A program made the position numbers and the translations under genes. Shown here in pieces: positions 35,854-44,962 of a stretch of 64,000 nt of DNA. The DNA is from Paenibacillus sp. CAA11 (GTDB lineage: Bacteria > Bacillota > Bacilli > Paenibacillales > Paenibacillaceae). The stretch covers positions 1,660,501 to 1,724,500 of the forward strand of contig NZ_CP028922.1 in assembly GCF_003060825.1 (NCBI RefSeq), read 5' to 3'. Every line of letters starts with the position of its first letter. The first letter of the stretch is position 1. The notes beneath the pieces are model-generated. The model did not search any database and was not told where the DNA came from. It saw only the letters and a list, made by a program, of their open reading frames with translations.

Positions 35854-36587
35854 GAGAGCCGGGAAAGGAAGGGGGAGGATGGTGGAACGCCCTGAAGAAC
35901 GGGGGGGTGCCTTCCGCAATTGCTTCTGTGCTTGGAACCCACAGCGCCCAGCAGATCGCGTTTCTGCGTTCGCTGACAAAGGGAAAGCGAAGACCCGAGA
36001 CGCTCCATGTTCCGCTGCGAGAGCTTGAGACAGCTGTGTTTGATCTTGAAACGACAGGATTTCTGTATAAGCAGGGGGACGAGATTTTGTCATTTGGGGC
36101 AGTAAAGACAGACGGGGAAAGGGTGGAGCTTGAGAATACGTTCTATACGCTGACAAGGTCCTCTTGTCCGATTCCTCCAGAGATTACTGCACTCACGGGT
36201 ATTACCCAGGAAATGGTCGAGCAGGCTAGTCCTCTGGTGGAGAGTCTTCACGGATTTATGAGCTTTGTGGATGACAGGGTCCTTGTGGCCCATGGCAGTG
36301 CTCATGACAAGTCGTTTCTGGATACAGCCTTGTGGAGGACATCTAAGGTCCGATTGTCTCATCGGGTGCTGGATACCATGATGATTGCACAGAAGCTGGA
36401 CCATGATGACCGAATTGCCAGCTTAGACGATTGGCTCGGAATTTACGGAATACCGGTTGCGAACCGCCATCACGCCCTGGAAGATGCCAAGATGACCGCT
36501 TTTCTATGGCTGGCCTTGGTTGATCGGCTGCGTGAGCGGGGGGTTCATACTTTAGGGGATCTCTATATATTTCTAAGTCAAACCTAG
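35850..36587 (+). CDS. DEDDh 3'-5' exonuclease (DnaQ/PolC-epsilon-like)
   Basis: 245 residues. An N-terminal basic extension of about 55 residues is followed by an exonuclease domain: ExoI VFDLETTGF, ExoII VLVAHGSAHDKSFLD and ExoIII HHALEDAKMTAFLW, giving the D-E-D-D-H active site. DUF294 nucleotidyltransferases are commonly paired with this exonuclease in other bacteria; the biochemical task is not known. The ATG overlaps the DUF294 stop. The TAG stop shares the palindrome CTAG with the stop of the convergent M67 gene. Confidence 0.9.
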   Translation: MREPGKEGGGWWNALKNGGVPSAIASVLGTHSAQQIAFLRSLTKGKRRPETLHVPLRELETAVFDLETTGFLYKQGDEILSFGAVKTDGERVELENTFYTLTRSSCPIPPEITALTGITQEMVEQASPLVESLHGFMSFVDDRVLVAHGSAHDKSFLDTALWRTSKVRLSHRVLDTMMIAQKLDHDDRIASLDDWLGIYGIPVANRHHALEDAKMTAFLWLALVDRLRERGVHTLGDLYIFLSQT

Positions 36588-37015
36588 ACAAGCTGGAATT
36601 GTGCGGGATGAAAATCATAAGTTAGATTCGAGTCCCTGATGATTGTATAAGCCCTTAAGTCTAGTGGAAGCGAATTGTCGTTATTCATACAGCTTAGTAT
36701 AAAGTACAACGGGAAGCAGCCTCCAAATTGCTGGAGCTGCTTCTTGTCTATTGTTGATGGGATTGGGACAGTGGTCGGGTGGCTGTGCATGATACCGATT
36801 AGCCTCGGAGAAAAACTGGCAGGAATCCAAACGGCGGGATCCAGTTCAAATGTATGCTCCGGAATCGCCGCAATATTGTTCACCTGCTGAAATTGTTCTA
36901 CCATCCACCTGTTGCTTGAGCGCCGGCCATAAAGAAGTCCGCAAGCCTCTTTAGGCATCTGCTCAAGCGCATAATCTCTCATCTCGTTCAGAATGGAAGA
37001 CCCAAGCAGTATCAT
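36584..37015 (-). CDS. M67 family (JAMM/MPN+) metallopeptidase
   Basis: 143 residues from ATG 37015 behind AAGGGATAG; the open frame extends to 37084 without a better site. JAMM motif HSHPTTVPIPSTID (H-x-H-x7-S-x2-D) with the upstream Glu in MPKEACGLLYG are complete. Bacterial M67/Mec+ proteins cleave isopeptide or C-terminal extensions of ubiquitin-like sulfur carriers, often encoded with moeB/thiF; none is adjacent here. Its stop overlaps the exonuclease stop by four bases. Confidence 0.88.
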   Translation of the reverse strand: MILLGSSILNEMRDYALEQMPKEACGLLYGRRSSNRWMVEQFQQVNNIAAIPEHTFELDPAVWIPASFSPRLIGIMHSHPTTVPIPSTIDKKQLQQFGGCFPLYFILSCMNNDNSLPLDLRAYTIIRDSNLTYDFHPAQFQLV

Positions 37016-37122
37016 TTTTCTATCCCTTCTCTCCTGCACCGGAGGCCGTATATTTATTTGACTTAAGTATGATAATTGTAACAAGGTAAGGCCACTTGAG
37101 GAAGAGGAGGGGGATCCAATTT

Positions 37123-37683
37123 ATGAGAATGCGAAGAAACATGCGAAGCCTATTCGTGCTTCAATCCCTGGTTATTCTATTGTTGGTAAGTACCTTGCAG
37201 CTTTTTCCAATCTGCTCAATTATGGTAAGGGCATCGGGGAAAATCATTAAGACAGGGGACAAGGCTCCAACTGTAAGTATGGAGAGCCTTGATGGCCAGG
37301 TATACAAGCTGGGAGGGGAGCGCAGCCGCCCGCTGCTGCTTAATTTCTGGGCATCCTGGTGTGAGCCTTGCAAGCTGGAAGCTCCCGAGCTTCAGCGGCT
37401 AACCCAGAAATATGGAGAAAAACTGGATATCTACGGGGTAAACGTTACATCAGATGACAGCATTCAGGAGGTTCAAAAATTTGTAGACAACTATAGACTT
37501 ACGTTCCCGATCCTATTAGACAAGCAGGGAAGCCTGTTTGCTAAATTCAGCGGTGTCGCTTTCCCTACTAATATTGTAATTGGAAAAGACGGAAGGGTGA
37601 AGCATATCAATATTGGACTGCTGCCGATGGAACGGTTAGAGTCACAGATTCAAGGAGAGATTGACCGGACTCAACCTAAATAA
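37123..37683 (+). CDS. TlpA/ResA-like membrane-anchored thioredoxin
   Basis: 186 residues from ATG 37123, set by AGGAGGGG 8-10 bases upstream; TTG 37096 is rejected. N-terminal signal anchor (LFVLQSLVILLLVSTLQLF), then a redoxin domain with FWASWCEPCK, VTSDDSIQEV and GVAFPTNIVI (cis-Pro region). Faces outside and reduces protein disulfides, as ResA or StoA do in cytochrome c or spore maturation. No cytochrome biogenesis genes are near. Confidence 0.9.
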   Translation: MRMRRNMRSLFVLQSLVILLLVSTLQLFPICSIMVRASGKIIKTGDKAPTVSMESLDGQVYKLGGERSRPLLLNFWASWCEPCKLEAPELQRLTQKYGEKLDIYGVNVTSDDSIQEVQKFVDNYRLTFPILLDKQGSLFAKFSGVAFPTNIVIGKDGRVKHINIGLLPMERLESQIQGEIDRTQPK

Positions 37684-37716
37684 AATAAAGGAGAAGAGCT
37701 GGCTAGAAGGCTCTTC
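37682..37716 (-). terminator. terminator of cimA
   Basis: GAAGAGC (37693-37699) pairs with GCTCTTC (37710-37716). On the minus strand it is followed by TCCTTTTATTTTA. Confidence 0.7.
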
Positions 37717-37741
37717 CCCTAAATGAATAGGATCTATCCAA

Positions 37742-39361
37742 TTAGTGATTGATAATACCTTGGCTGGAAACTTCGTCTTCGTTCTCCTGGCTAGGATTGG
37801 CTTCTCCGAGAAGTGCATAACGGATACTATCCACGAGTGCTTCCCAACTGGCTTCAATGACGTTACCGGATACCCCAACGGTATTCCAGGCGCTTGAAAT
37901 ATCACGGGATTCAATGAGCACCCGCACCTTGGCTGCCGTGGCATCTTTCTCATCAAGCACGCGGACTTTGTAGTCTGTGAGGTGCATTTCTTTCAATCTA
38001 GGGAAATAAGTGACCAGGGCCTTCCGCAGCGCGTTGTCTAGTGCGTTGACAGGGCCATTCCCCTCTGCAGCGGTATAGACGCTGGAACCATTGACTTTAA
38101 CCTTGACAAAGGCTTCGGAGACAACAGGGTTTCCGGCTGTCTTCTCGACCAGAATTTTGAAGGATTCAAATTCAAACAGCTCTTTAAGCTCCCCGTTGGC
38201 CTGTCGAAGCAGCATCTCGAGCGAAGCGTCGGCGCCTTCAAACTGGTAACCTTGATGTTCCAAATCCTTGATCTTCTGGATCACCCCACGGGTATCGGCA
38301 TTGTCAGGATCAAACCCGATCCCCATTTCTTTTGCCTTCGACAGCACATTGCTCTGGCCCGCAAGCTCAGAGACTAGTATGCGCTGTTTGTTGCCCACTG
38401 CTTCAGGTGCAATGTGCTCATAGGTTCGAGAGTCTCTAAGTATAGCCGACACATGAATGCCACCTTTGTGGGCAAAAGCGGAAGATCCTACATAAGGCTG
38501 GTTGTTCGGCATATGAACATTAGCGATTTCACTTACATACCTTGCTGTATTGCTCAGCTGGGCCAGCTGCTCACTTCCAAGGACCTCATAACCTAGCTTA
38601 AGTTGTAAATTAGGAATGACCGAACAAAGATTGGCATTGCCGCAGCGTTCACCATATCCGTTAATTGTTCCCTGGATTTGCTGCGCTCCCGCCTGCACCG
38701 CACTAATGGCATTAGCAACAGCGAGCTCGCAATCATTATGGGTATGAATGCCGAGCAGGGCATCGCCTGTTTGAGCTTTGAGCGAAGCTACAATGGAATG
38801 GACCTCATGAGGCATGGTTCCGCCATTTGTATCACACATAACTAGCCAGTCCGCTCCTGCTTCGGCAGCCCTCTTCATAACAGCTGCAGCATATTCAGGA
38901 TTGTGCTTATAGCCGTCAAAGAAATGCTCTGCATCAAAAATAACCTCAATGCCGTTTTGCTTCAAATAGCTAATCGAATCGCCAATCATGGCCAAGTTCT
39001 CCTCAAGTGAGGTTTGCAGGGCCGTATGGACATGAAAATCCCAGGACTTCCCGACCAATGTGGCAGCTTGTACGCCGGATTCAATAATTCGGTTCAGACT
39101 GGTATCTTGTTCTACTTTGCTGTTCTTGCGCCGTGTGCTTCCAAAGGCTGTGATCTTTGCGTTAAGCCCCATCTCTTTGACCCGACGAAAAAACTCGATA
39201 TCCTTGCTGTTGCTGCCAGGGTTTCCGCCTTCAATATAATGTACACCAAGCTGATCGAGCTTCCTGGCGATTTTAAGTTTGTCGTCGGCGGACAGGCTGA
39301 TGCCTTCCCCTTGTGTTCCGTCTCGCAGGGTTGTGTCAAAAATAGTTATTGCTTGTGACAT
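37742..39361 (-). CDS. cimA: (R)-citramalate synthase
   Basis: 539 residues from ATG 39361 behind AAGGGGG. A DRE-TIM metallolyase with FDTTLRDGTQGEGISLS at the N-terminus, GIHTHNDCELAVANA (metal His pair) and GTINGYGERCGNANL. A C-terminal LeuA allosteric domain occupies about 395-520. The GEGISLS variant and length fit the citramalate/2-isopropylmalate family TIGR00977, which condenses pyruvate and acetyl-CoA in the threonine-independent isoleucine route. No leuCD is adjacent. Monocistronic. Confidence 0.9.
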   Translation of the reverse strand: MSQAITIFDTTLRDGTQGEGISLSADDKLKIARKLDQLGVHYIEGGNPGSNSKDIEFFRRVKEMGLNAKITAFGSTRRKNSKVEQDTSLNRIIESGVQAATLVGKSWDFHVHTALQTSLEENLAMIGDSISYLKQNGIEVIFDAEHFFDGYKHNPEYAAAVMKRAAEAGADWLVMCDTNGGTMPHEVHSIVASLKAQTGDALLGIHTHNDCELAVANAISAVQAGAQQIQGTINGYGERCGNANLCSVIPNLQLKLGYEVLGSEQLAQLSNTARYVSEIANVHMPNNQPYVGSSAFAHKGGIHVSAILRDSRTYEHIAPEAVGNKQRILVSELAGQSNVLSKAKEMGIGFDPDNADTRGVIQKIKDLEHQGYQFEGADASLEMLLRQANGELKELFEFESFKILVEKTAGNPVVSEAFVKVKVNGSSVYTAAEGNGPVNALDNALRKALVTYFPRLKEMHLTDYKVRVLDEKDATAAKVRVLIESRDISSAWNTVGVSGNVIEASWEALVDSIRYALLGEANPSQENEDEVSSQGIINH

Positions 39362-39505
39362 GTAGGAGGTCCCCCTTATCATCTAATATCCGCTCTGACT
39401 TTTTGCTATAATAGACATATAAGTCAAACGCTTTATTACTTCACTGTATCACGGTTTTAAATTTTTTGCATGAATTGAATTTTAAAAGTTCGGGAGGGCC
39501 GGGAC

Positions 39506-40792
39506 GTGAAGGATGTTGAGCAATACTATCCGGTGAACGGTCGAGTCATACTCCATGTTGATATGAATGCATTTTATTGCTCGGTTCATGCTGCCGAGGA
39601 GCCCGCTAAATACAAGAATAAGCCTACAGCGGTTGCCGGCAGTGTGGAGCTTCGCAAAGGGGTGATCGTCACCTGCTCCTACACGGCAAGGAAAATGGGC
39701 ATATCTACCGGAATGCTGGTCAGTCAGGCTTTGAAGAAATGCCCTGATCTGATTGTGATCGCACCAAATTTTCATCTGTATCGTCAATATTCCCGGGGGT
39801 TCATGAATATTGCCTACCAATATACTCCTCTTCTTCAAGCGACATCTATTGATGAATGTTATCTTGACATTACGGGCTCTAAGCAATTCGGCACACCGCT
39901 GGACATCGCGCAGGAAATCCAGAGCCGTATAGCAGATGAACTCGGGCTCCCATGCTCCATCGGCATTGCCCCTAACAAGCTGCTGGCGAAGATGGCCTCA
40001 GATATGAAGAAGCCTAACGGGATCACTGTTCTTCGGATTCGGGATGTTCCTCAGCTGCTGTGGAATAAGCCATGTTCTGACCTGTTCGGCATTGGCCGCA
40101 AGACGGCGGAAAAGCTCAAGAAGCTGAGAATTTATACCATTGGCCAGTTAGCGGCAGCAGATGAGCGATTCCTTGTCGAACGATTCGGCATCGTCGGCAG
40201 CTGGATGAAGCGAGCTGCTAACGGATTGGATGAATCCCCTGTTCGAGAAGAGAGGGATAAGAATAAATCTGTAGGGCATACCACGACACTTCCTCACGAT
40301 ATAACAACGCTGGATGAAGCTCAGAAGGTGCTGCTGAACTTGTCCGACCAAGTAGCCAGACGTCTGCGCAGACAGTCGCTTATGGCACAGACGGTACAGA
40401 TTACGATCCGTACGCCGGATATGAAGACCATTACAAGATCTCAAACCTTAGGCAATGTTACTGAGACAGCAGCAGATATATATCACGAGGCTTGCGAACT
40501 GTATCGCAGGCATTGGACAGAAGGGCGGCCCGTTCGCCTGTTAGGGGTGACGTTGCAAAATTTGGTGGCTAAGGAAGAGGCGGCGCTGCAGCTGGATTTG
40601 TTTGATTACCAGAATCAGCCCAAGAAGGAGCAGCTGACTAAGGTTATGGATGAGCTGCGTGATAAATTTGGAGAAGGAGCGATGCTTACAGCAGGTATGT
40701 TAAGTGACGATCCTTCCTCCCTGATTCGCAATCATAAGGTGCGCGGAACCTCGCTGCAAACGGATTTTTTGCGGGAAACTAGGGAAGAATAA
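39506..40792 (+). CDS. dinB: DNA polymerase IV (Y family)
   Basis: 428 residues, GTG start behind GGGAGGG. Catalytic acidic residues in LHVDMNAFYCSVHAAE and ATSIDECYLDIT, helix-hairpin-helix segment DLFGIGRKTAEKLKKL, little-finger domain about 240-350. A beta-clamp motif QLDLF is present near residue 357. Error-prone translesion polymerase. I looked for a LexA box upstream and found only a half site (GTTCG). Divergent from cimA. Confidence 0.94.
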   Translation: MKDVEQYYPVNGRVILHVDMNAFYCSVHAAEEPAKYKNKPTAVAGSVELRKGVIVTCSYTARKMGISTGMLVSQALKKCPDLIVIAPNFHLYRQYSRGFMNIAYQYTPLLQATSIDECYLDITGSKQFGTPLDIAQEIQSRIADELGLPCSIGIAPNKLLAKMASDMKKPNGITVLRIRDVPQLLWNKPCSDLFGIGRKTAEKLKKLRIYTIGQLAAADERFLVERFGIVGSWMKRAANGLDESPVREERDKNKSVGHTTTLPHDITTLDEAQKVLLNLSDQVARRLRRQSLMAQTVQITIRTPDMKTITRSQTLGNVTETAADIYHEACELYRRHWTEGRPVRLLGVTLQNLVAKEEAALQLDLFDYQNQPKKEQLTKVMDELRDKFGEGAMLTAGMLSDDPSSLIRNHKVRGTSLQTDFLRETREE

Positions 40793-40895
40793 TCTTTTAC
40801 CCTATGGAATAATTAGGAAAATGAATTGAAATTGTATTTTTTTTATATTATATTGAACATGGTGGATTGATAGCACCGCACTTGTACCGTCTTAA

Positions 40896-41153
<258 letters not shown>

Positions 41154-41180
41154 TTTGCCCGTATAGCCGGCAAAACGAAG

Positions 41181-41218
41181 GCATCTCTCACAGTTTTTGG
41201 TGGGGGATGTTTTTTTTG
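41181..41218 (+). terminator. terminator of ferredoxin gene
   Basis: GCATC-TC-TCAC pairs imperfectly with GTGGGGGATGT around TTTTTG, followed by eight T. Confidence 0.8.
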
Positions 41219-41279
41219 TGAGAGGATCTGCCGATATAAGAATAGAGAATAATCCATAGAATTCCAATTGGAGGTTTCG

Positions 41280-42647
41280 ATGAAGAATTCGGTGTACCTC
41301 AAAGATTATGTCAGAATGCATCCAGACAATCGTATGGCTTGGTATCTGCTAGGGAAAGAATATGACCGCAGCGGCCAGGAGGGGAAAGCCCACTACTGTT
41401 ATATTCAAGCAGGCGAGATTTACGAGGCCTTTGAGTCCAGTAAGGTGCCTGCTGAGGTGTGGAAGGAGTATGAAGCGAAGCTGCTTGAGGCTCAGGTGCG
41501 CAAGCAACGCAATCGGCGGAGAGTAAGGAAATTGCTGCTGGCCTGTATTTTTCTGCTGCTGATTTGGATTCCGTCACCATCCTTGAACGAAAATTCTAAG
41601 AACAACCGCGATAATGTTAGGACAGCTGGCATGGATGCAGTTGGAGAACAAGAGATCTATTTTACCGCAAAGCCGCTTGTGACAGCAAAGGATAAGCTTC
41701 AAACCAAAGCGCAGCTGCTTTCGGCGACCGATGGAACACCTGATGCCACAACGGCTGTGCTTGCGATGGGCCGAGCAGACAAGTGGCTGGTTTGGAAACC
41801 GGAGATGAAAGTGAATTTTACGATAGACAATCGAAAAGCTGAGGGGAAGAAAACCCTGCAATCCTATGATGCCGCAGACTGTGTCTGCAGGCCACCGGAT
41901 GCTGAAGACCTTAAGCGCAAGGCGCTCAAGTGGACACAGGAACAGGAGATGCTGGTCATGCTCATGTCAGCTATTCAGCACTATCAAGAGCAGAAAGGGA
42001 AGCTGCCGGGGAAGCTGTCAGATTTGGCTCTTCCTTTTCCAAATAACTGGATCGCTGGTGAAGCTGTAGAGACATCTATCGCATTTCCGAAAGCGCTACA
42101 TAGGGTAAAGGAGCTACAGAACAAGGCAGCGAATTCTCCGCAAAATGCGGAGGAGTTAAAGAACAACTCATCTGCGAACAAAAAGACGGCTCCTTTTTTT
42201 CAGAAAGAATTAGAAATTAAGGTTGATAAGGCGAAGCATAAGCTGGCTTTAGTCAGCGGAAATGTAATATTGAGGGTGTACGATGTAGGGCTTGGAGGAC
42301 AACGAACACCGGAGGGCTCGTTCAGGATCACGGATAAGGTGGTCAATCCTAATGGCCATGATGACGGAGAATTTGGCAGCCGGGGAATGGAGCTGTCAGC
42401 AGGAAATTATGCCATACATGGTACAAATGAAGAAGACAGCATCGGAAAAGATGAATCCCTGGGCTGCATCCGAATGCGAAAGGCAGATGTGGAGGAGCTG
42501 TTCGATCTAGCGCCTAAAGGAACGAAGGTTACGATTGGTTCGGATTTGGTGCCGGATAGTGCCAAGCCCGGAGCCGCTCCACGATTCAGGCTGCCGGACC
42601 GGCAGGATCAGACCAATCCTCACAAAACTTATCATTGGTTGAATTAG
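41280..42647 (+). CDS. membrane-anchored L,D-transpeptidase (YkuD) with N-terminal TPR-like domain
   Basis: 455 residues from ATG 41280 behind TTGGAGG. Residues 1-60 read YLKDYVRMHPDNRMAWYLLG and look like a tetratricopeptide pair, cytoplasmic. A basic stretch and one helix (LLLACIFLLLIWIPSP, about 85-102) cross the membrane. A low-complexity linker follows, and the C-terminal 130 residues are a YkuD domain: KHKLALVSGNVILRVYDVG, TPEGSFRIT, AIHGTNEEDSIG and SLGCIRM with the catalytic Cys. It would form 3-3 crosslinks or attach proteins to peptidoglycan. A cytosolic TPR fused to an external LDT is an uncommon layout. Confidence 0.88.
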   Translation: MKNSVYLKDYVRMHPDNRMAWYLLGKEYDRSGQEGKAHYCYIQAGEIYEAFESSKVPAEVWKEYEAKLLEAQVRKQRNRRRVRKLLLACIFLLLIWIPSPSLNENSKNNRDNVRTAGMDAVGEQEIYFTAKPLVTAKDKLQTKAQLLSATDGTPDATTAVLAMGRADKWLVWKPEMKVNFTIDNRKAEGKKTLQSYDAADCVCRPPDAEDLKRKALKWTQEQEMLVMLMSAIQHYQEQKGKLPGKLSDLALPFPNNWIAGEAVETSIAFPKALHRVKELQNKAANSPQNAEELKNNSSANKKTAPFFQKELEIKVDKAKHKLALVSGNVILRVYDVGLGGQRTPEGSFRITDKVVNPNGHDDGEFGSRGMELSAGNYAIHGTNEEDSIGKDESLGCIRMRKADVEELFDLAPKGTKVTIGSDLVPDSAKPGAAPRFRLPDRQDQTNPHKTYHWLN

Positions 42648-42667
42648 ATAGACATGATGACTTAAGA

Positions 42668-42802
42668 TTATTTGACCAAGATAAACAGAACGACAAAGAG
42701 GATGACCATGGCAGCTAAGATCGAACCCAACCAAATAATCGCTTTTTTATTAACCTCTTCCTTCTTCTGCTGTAAGGTTGGTGGTTTCCGTTTGACAGAC
42801 AT
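42668..42802 (-). CDS. small single-span membrane protein, 44 residues
   Basis: Read directly from the minus strand: ATG 42802 to TAA 42668, behind AAGGGGATC. A basic, polar N-terminus (MSVKRKPPTLQQKKEEVNKK) is followed by one helix (AIIWLGSILAAMVILFVVLF) and ILVK. The positive-inside rule predicts N-in. No named family known to me. It is convergent with the L,D-transpeptidase gene and divergent from pyrD. Confidence 0.72.
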   Translation of the reverse strand: MSVKRKPPTLQQKKEEVNKKAIIWLGSILAAMVILFVVLFILVK

Positions 42803-43010
42803 ATTCAGATCCCCTTTCAAAAGGTTGATTATACGGACAGGCACTTACCGTACAATAGCTATATTGTAATTGCTTTCAATTAAAAATTCTATATAGAGCT
42901 TTACAGTTTGCTTGCATTCATTCAGAACTTTTCTTTTCCTTCGGAAACCGCTAAACTACAGTAAGGGCGTTGCTTCCTTAAGTTAATGCATAGAACGGAG
43001 TGAAGTACCA

Positions 43011-44105
43011 TTGATTTACCGCAGTTTGGGAAAACCGGTTTTGTTTAAGCTTGATCCTGAAAGGGCCCATCATCTGGTGATCGGGGGGCTGCATAAAGCT
43101 GCTCAATTTCCAGGTGGCACAGCGGGTTTGAGATCCGTGTACGGGGTGAAGGAGACTCCTGATTTAGCTGTCGATTTATTTGGGTTGCACTTTCCAACTC
43201 CTGTGGGGCTTGCTGCCGGATTGGATAAAAATGCAGATGCTGTTGAAGGCTTCTCAGCCATTGGCTTTGGCTTTATGGAGGTCGGAACTGTGACCCCGCT
43301 TGGCCAGCCAGGAAATGAACAGCCTCGTTTGTTCCGGCTTCCGCCTGATGAAGCGTTAATTAATAGAATGGGCTTCAATAACCGGGGCGCTGAAGAAATG
43401 GCCAAGCAGCTGGCAGGACTGAAGCGGCGTTATATTCCGATTGCTGTGAATATCGGTAAGAACAAGGTTACTCCGAATGAGCTGGCTTATACGGATTATG
43501 AGAAGTGCATTCAAGAGCTTTATGAATACGCTGATTTTTTTGTCGTAAATATCAGCTCTCCTAATACGCCTGATTTACGAAATCTTCAGCACGGCGATGA
43601 TCTGTCCGAGCTGCTTGCTGCGGTGACAGCCGAGATGAAGGCTCAAGGCGCCAAGAGAGGCACCGATAAGGCCGTGCTGGTTAAGATTGCTCCTGATGTC
43701 ACCGATGAGGAGCTTGAATATATGGTAGATACGATATCCCGAAGCGGAGTTTCGGGCATTATTGCTACGAATACCACAATTTCCCGCGAGGGCCTAGCCC
43801 ATCCGCATGCCAAAGAGACCGGGGGCTTAAGCGGTAAACCGCTCAAGGATCGATCAACTGAGATCATATCGAGGGTTTACCGTCAAACTGCAGGGGGCTT
43901 GCCGATCATCGGTTCTGGCGGAATTTTTAACAGTGATGATGCATATGCCAAAATCCGTGCAGGGGCCAGTCTGGTTGAAATCTATACGGCATTGATTTAT
44001 AAAGGGCCTGAAGTGAACCGCCAATTGCACAAGGGGCTTAGGGAGCTGCTTAAGCAGGATGGATTTGAGCATATCTCCGAAGCAGTGGGGGCAGATCACC
44101 GCTGA
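43011..44105 (+). CDS. pyrD: dihydroorotate dehydrogenase (quinone), class 2
   Basis: 364 residues, TTG start behind ACGGAG. The N-terminal extension (MIYRSLGKPVLFKLDPERAH) is the membrane-associating quinone-site helix of class 2 enzymes. FMN barrel follows: PVGLAAGLDKNADAVEGF, GTVTPLGQPGNEQPRLFRL, NRMGFNNRG, VNISSPNTPDLRNLQ (class 2 catalytic Ser) and IGSGGIFNSDDAY. Oxidises dihydroorotate to orotate with the respiratory quinone. It is outside any pyr operon; Bacillus itself uses a class 1B enzyme. Confidence 0.94.
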   Translation: MIYRSLGKPVLFKLDPERAHHLVIGGLHKAAQFPGGTAGLRSVYGVKETPDLAVDLFGLHFPTPVGLAAGLDKNADAVEGFSAIGFGFMEVGTVTPLGQPGNEQPRLFRLPPDEALINRMGFNNRGAEEMAKQLAGLKRRYIPIAVNIGKNKVTPNELAYTDYEKCIQELYEYADFFVVNISSPNTPDLRNLQHGDDLSELLAAVTAEMKAQGAKRGTDKAVLVKIAPDVTDEELEYMVDTISRSGVSGIIATNTTISREGLAHPHAKETGGLSGKPLKDRSTEIISRVYRQTAGGLPIIGSGGIFNSDDAYAKIRAGASLVEIYTALIYKGPEVNRQLHKGLRELLKQDGFEHISEAVGADHR

Positions 44106-44140
44106 CCCTTGCGGGAGTTTAAGACAGGAGGCACATACAA

Positions 44141-44962
44141 ATGGATGTAAGAGATTGGGGAACCTTTCTGCTTCCGTACGAGCAGACTGTTGAAGAACTT
44201 AAAGTTAAATTTAAAACGATGCGTGCAGAGCTCAAGAAAAGGGAAGAGTATGCACCGATCGAATTTGTCACCGGACGCGTGAAGAAGATATCCAGCATCC
44301 TTGACAAGGCCAAACGTCTTGGTGTAGCTATGGAGGATTTGGAGACAGGGATTGAGGATATTGCTGGCATACGTATCATGTGTCAGTTCGTTGAGGATAT
44401 TCGCCGGGTTGCGGAATACATTCGCGGTCGTAAGGATCTGACTGTCCTGTACGAGAAGGACTATATTACCAATTATAAAGAGAGTGGTTATAGAAGCTTT
44501 CATATGATTATCGAATACCCGGTTCAAACCGCAGTGGGTCAAAAAAAGGTGCTTGCCGAAATTCAGATTCGGACGCTGGCCATGAATTTCTGGGCTACCA
44601 TCGAGCACTCGCTGAATTACAAGTACCGGGATAAGCTGCCTGGCGAAATGAAAGAGCGTCTGAAAATTGCCGCTGAAGCTGCTTTCGTTCTGGATAATGA
44701 AATGTCCAGTATCAGGGAAGAGATTCTAGAGTCTCAGAAAACGTTCGAGGATGACTCTAATCTGGTCTCCAAGACGCTCGGGGCGATTCACCAGCTTTAT
44801 TTCTATCATCTGATCTCAGAGGCCATCGACGCACAGCGGCGCTTTAATGAGATCTGGGAATCGCGGAACTTAAGCGCGATGAAGGATCTGCTGGATGAAG
44901 TCAAAGGCCTGCTTCGTTCCGCGAAGAAGGGCGAGGACATGGAGACCACTGATGGTCTATGA
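44141..44962 (+). CDS. relQ: small alarmone (p)ppGpp synthetase, RelQ/YjbM type
   Basis: 273 residues. Closely follows YjbM/SasB: WGTFLLPYEQTVEELKVKFK, PIEFVTGRVKKISSILDKA, IEDIAGIRIMCQFVEDI, ESGYRSFHMI, and EIQIRTLAMNFWATIEHSLN. A RelA/SpoT synthetase domain without hydrolase, TGS or ACT domains. RelQ proteins are usually near 210-220 residues; here about 55 extra C-terminal residues (YFYHLISEAIDAQRRFNEIW, then MKDLLDEVKGLL) form helices. AGGAGG precedes ATG. The end overlaps the DUF309 start, opening a relQ-DUF309-rsmF-rsuA-HAD operon. Confidence 0.93.
   Translation: MDVRDWGTFLLPYEQTVEELKVKFKTMRAELKKREEYAPIEFVTGRVKKISSILDKAKRLGVAMEDLETGIEDIAGIRIMCQFVEDIRRVAEYIRGRKDLTVLYEKDYITNYKESGYRSFHMIIEYPVQTAVGQKKVLAEIQIRTLAMNFWATIEHSLNYKYRDKLPGEMKERLKIAAEAAFVLDNEMSSIREEILESQKTFEDDSNLVSKTLGAIHQLYFYHLISEAIDAQRRFNEIWESRNLSAMKDLLDEVKGLLRSAKKGEDMETTDGL

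Noticed and set aside
39420-39505. LexA (DinR) box in front of dinB
   Set aside because: Only a GTTCG half site is present. The other half does not match CGAAC at the right spacing.
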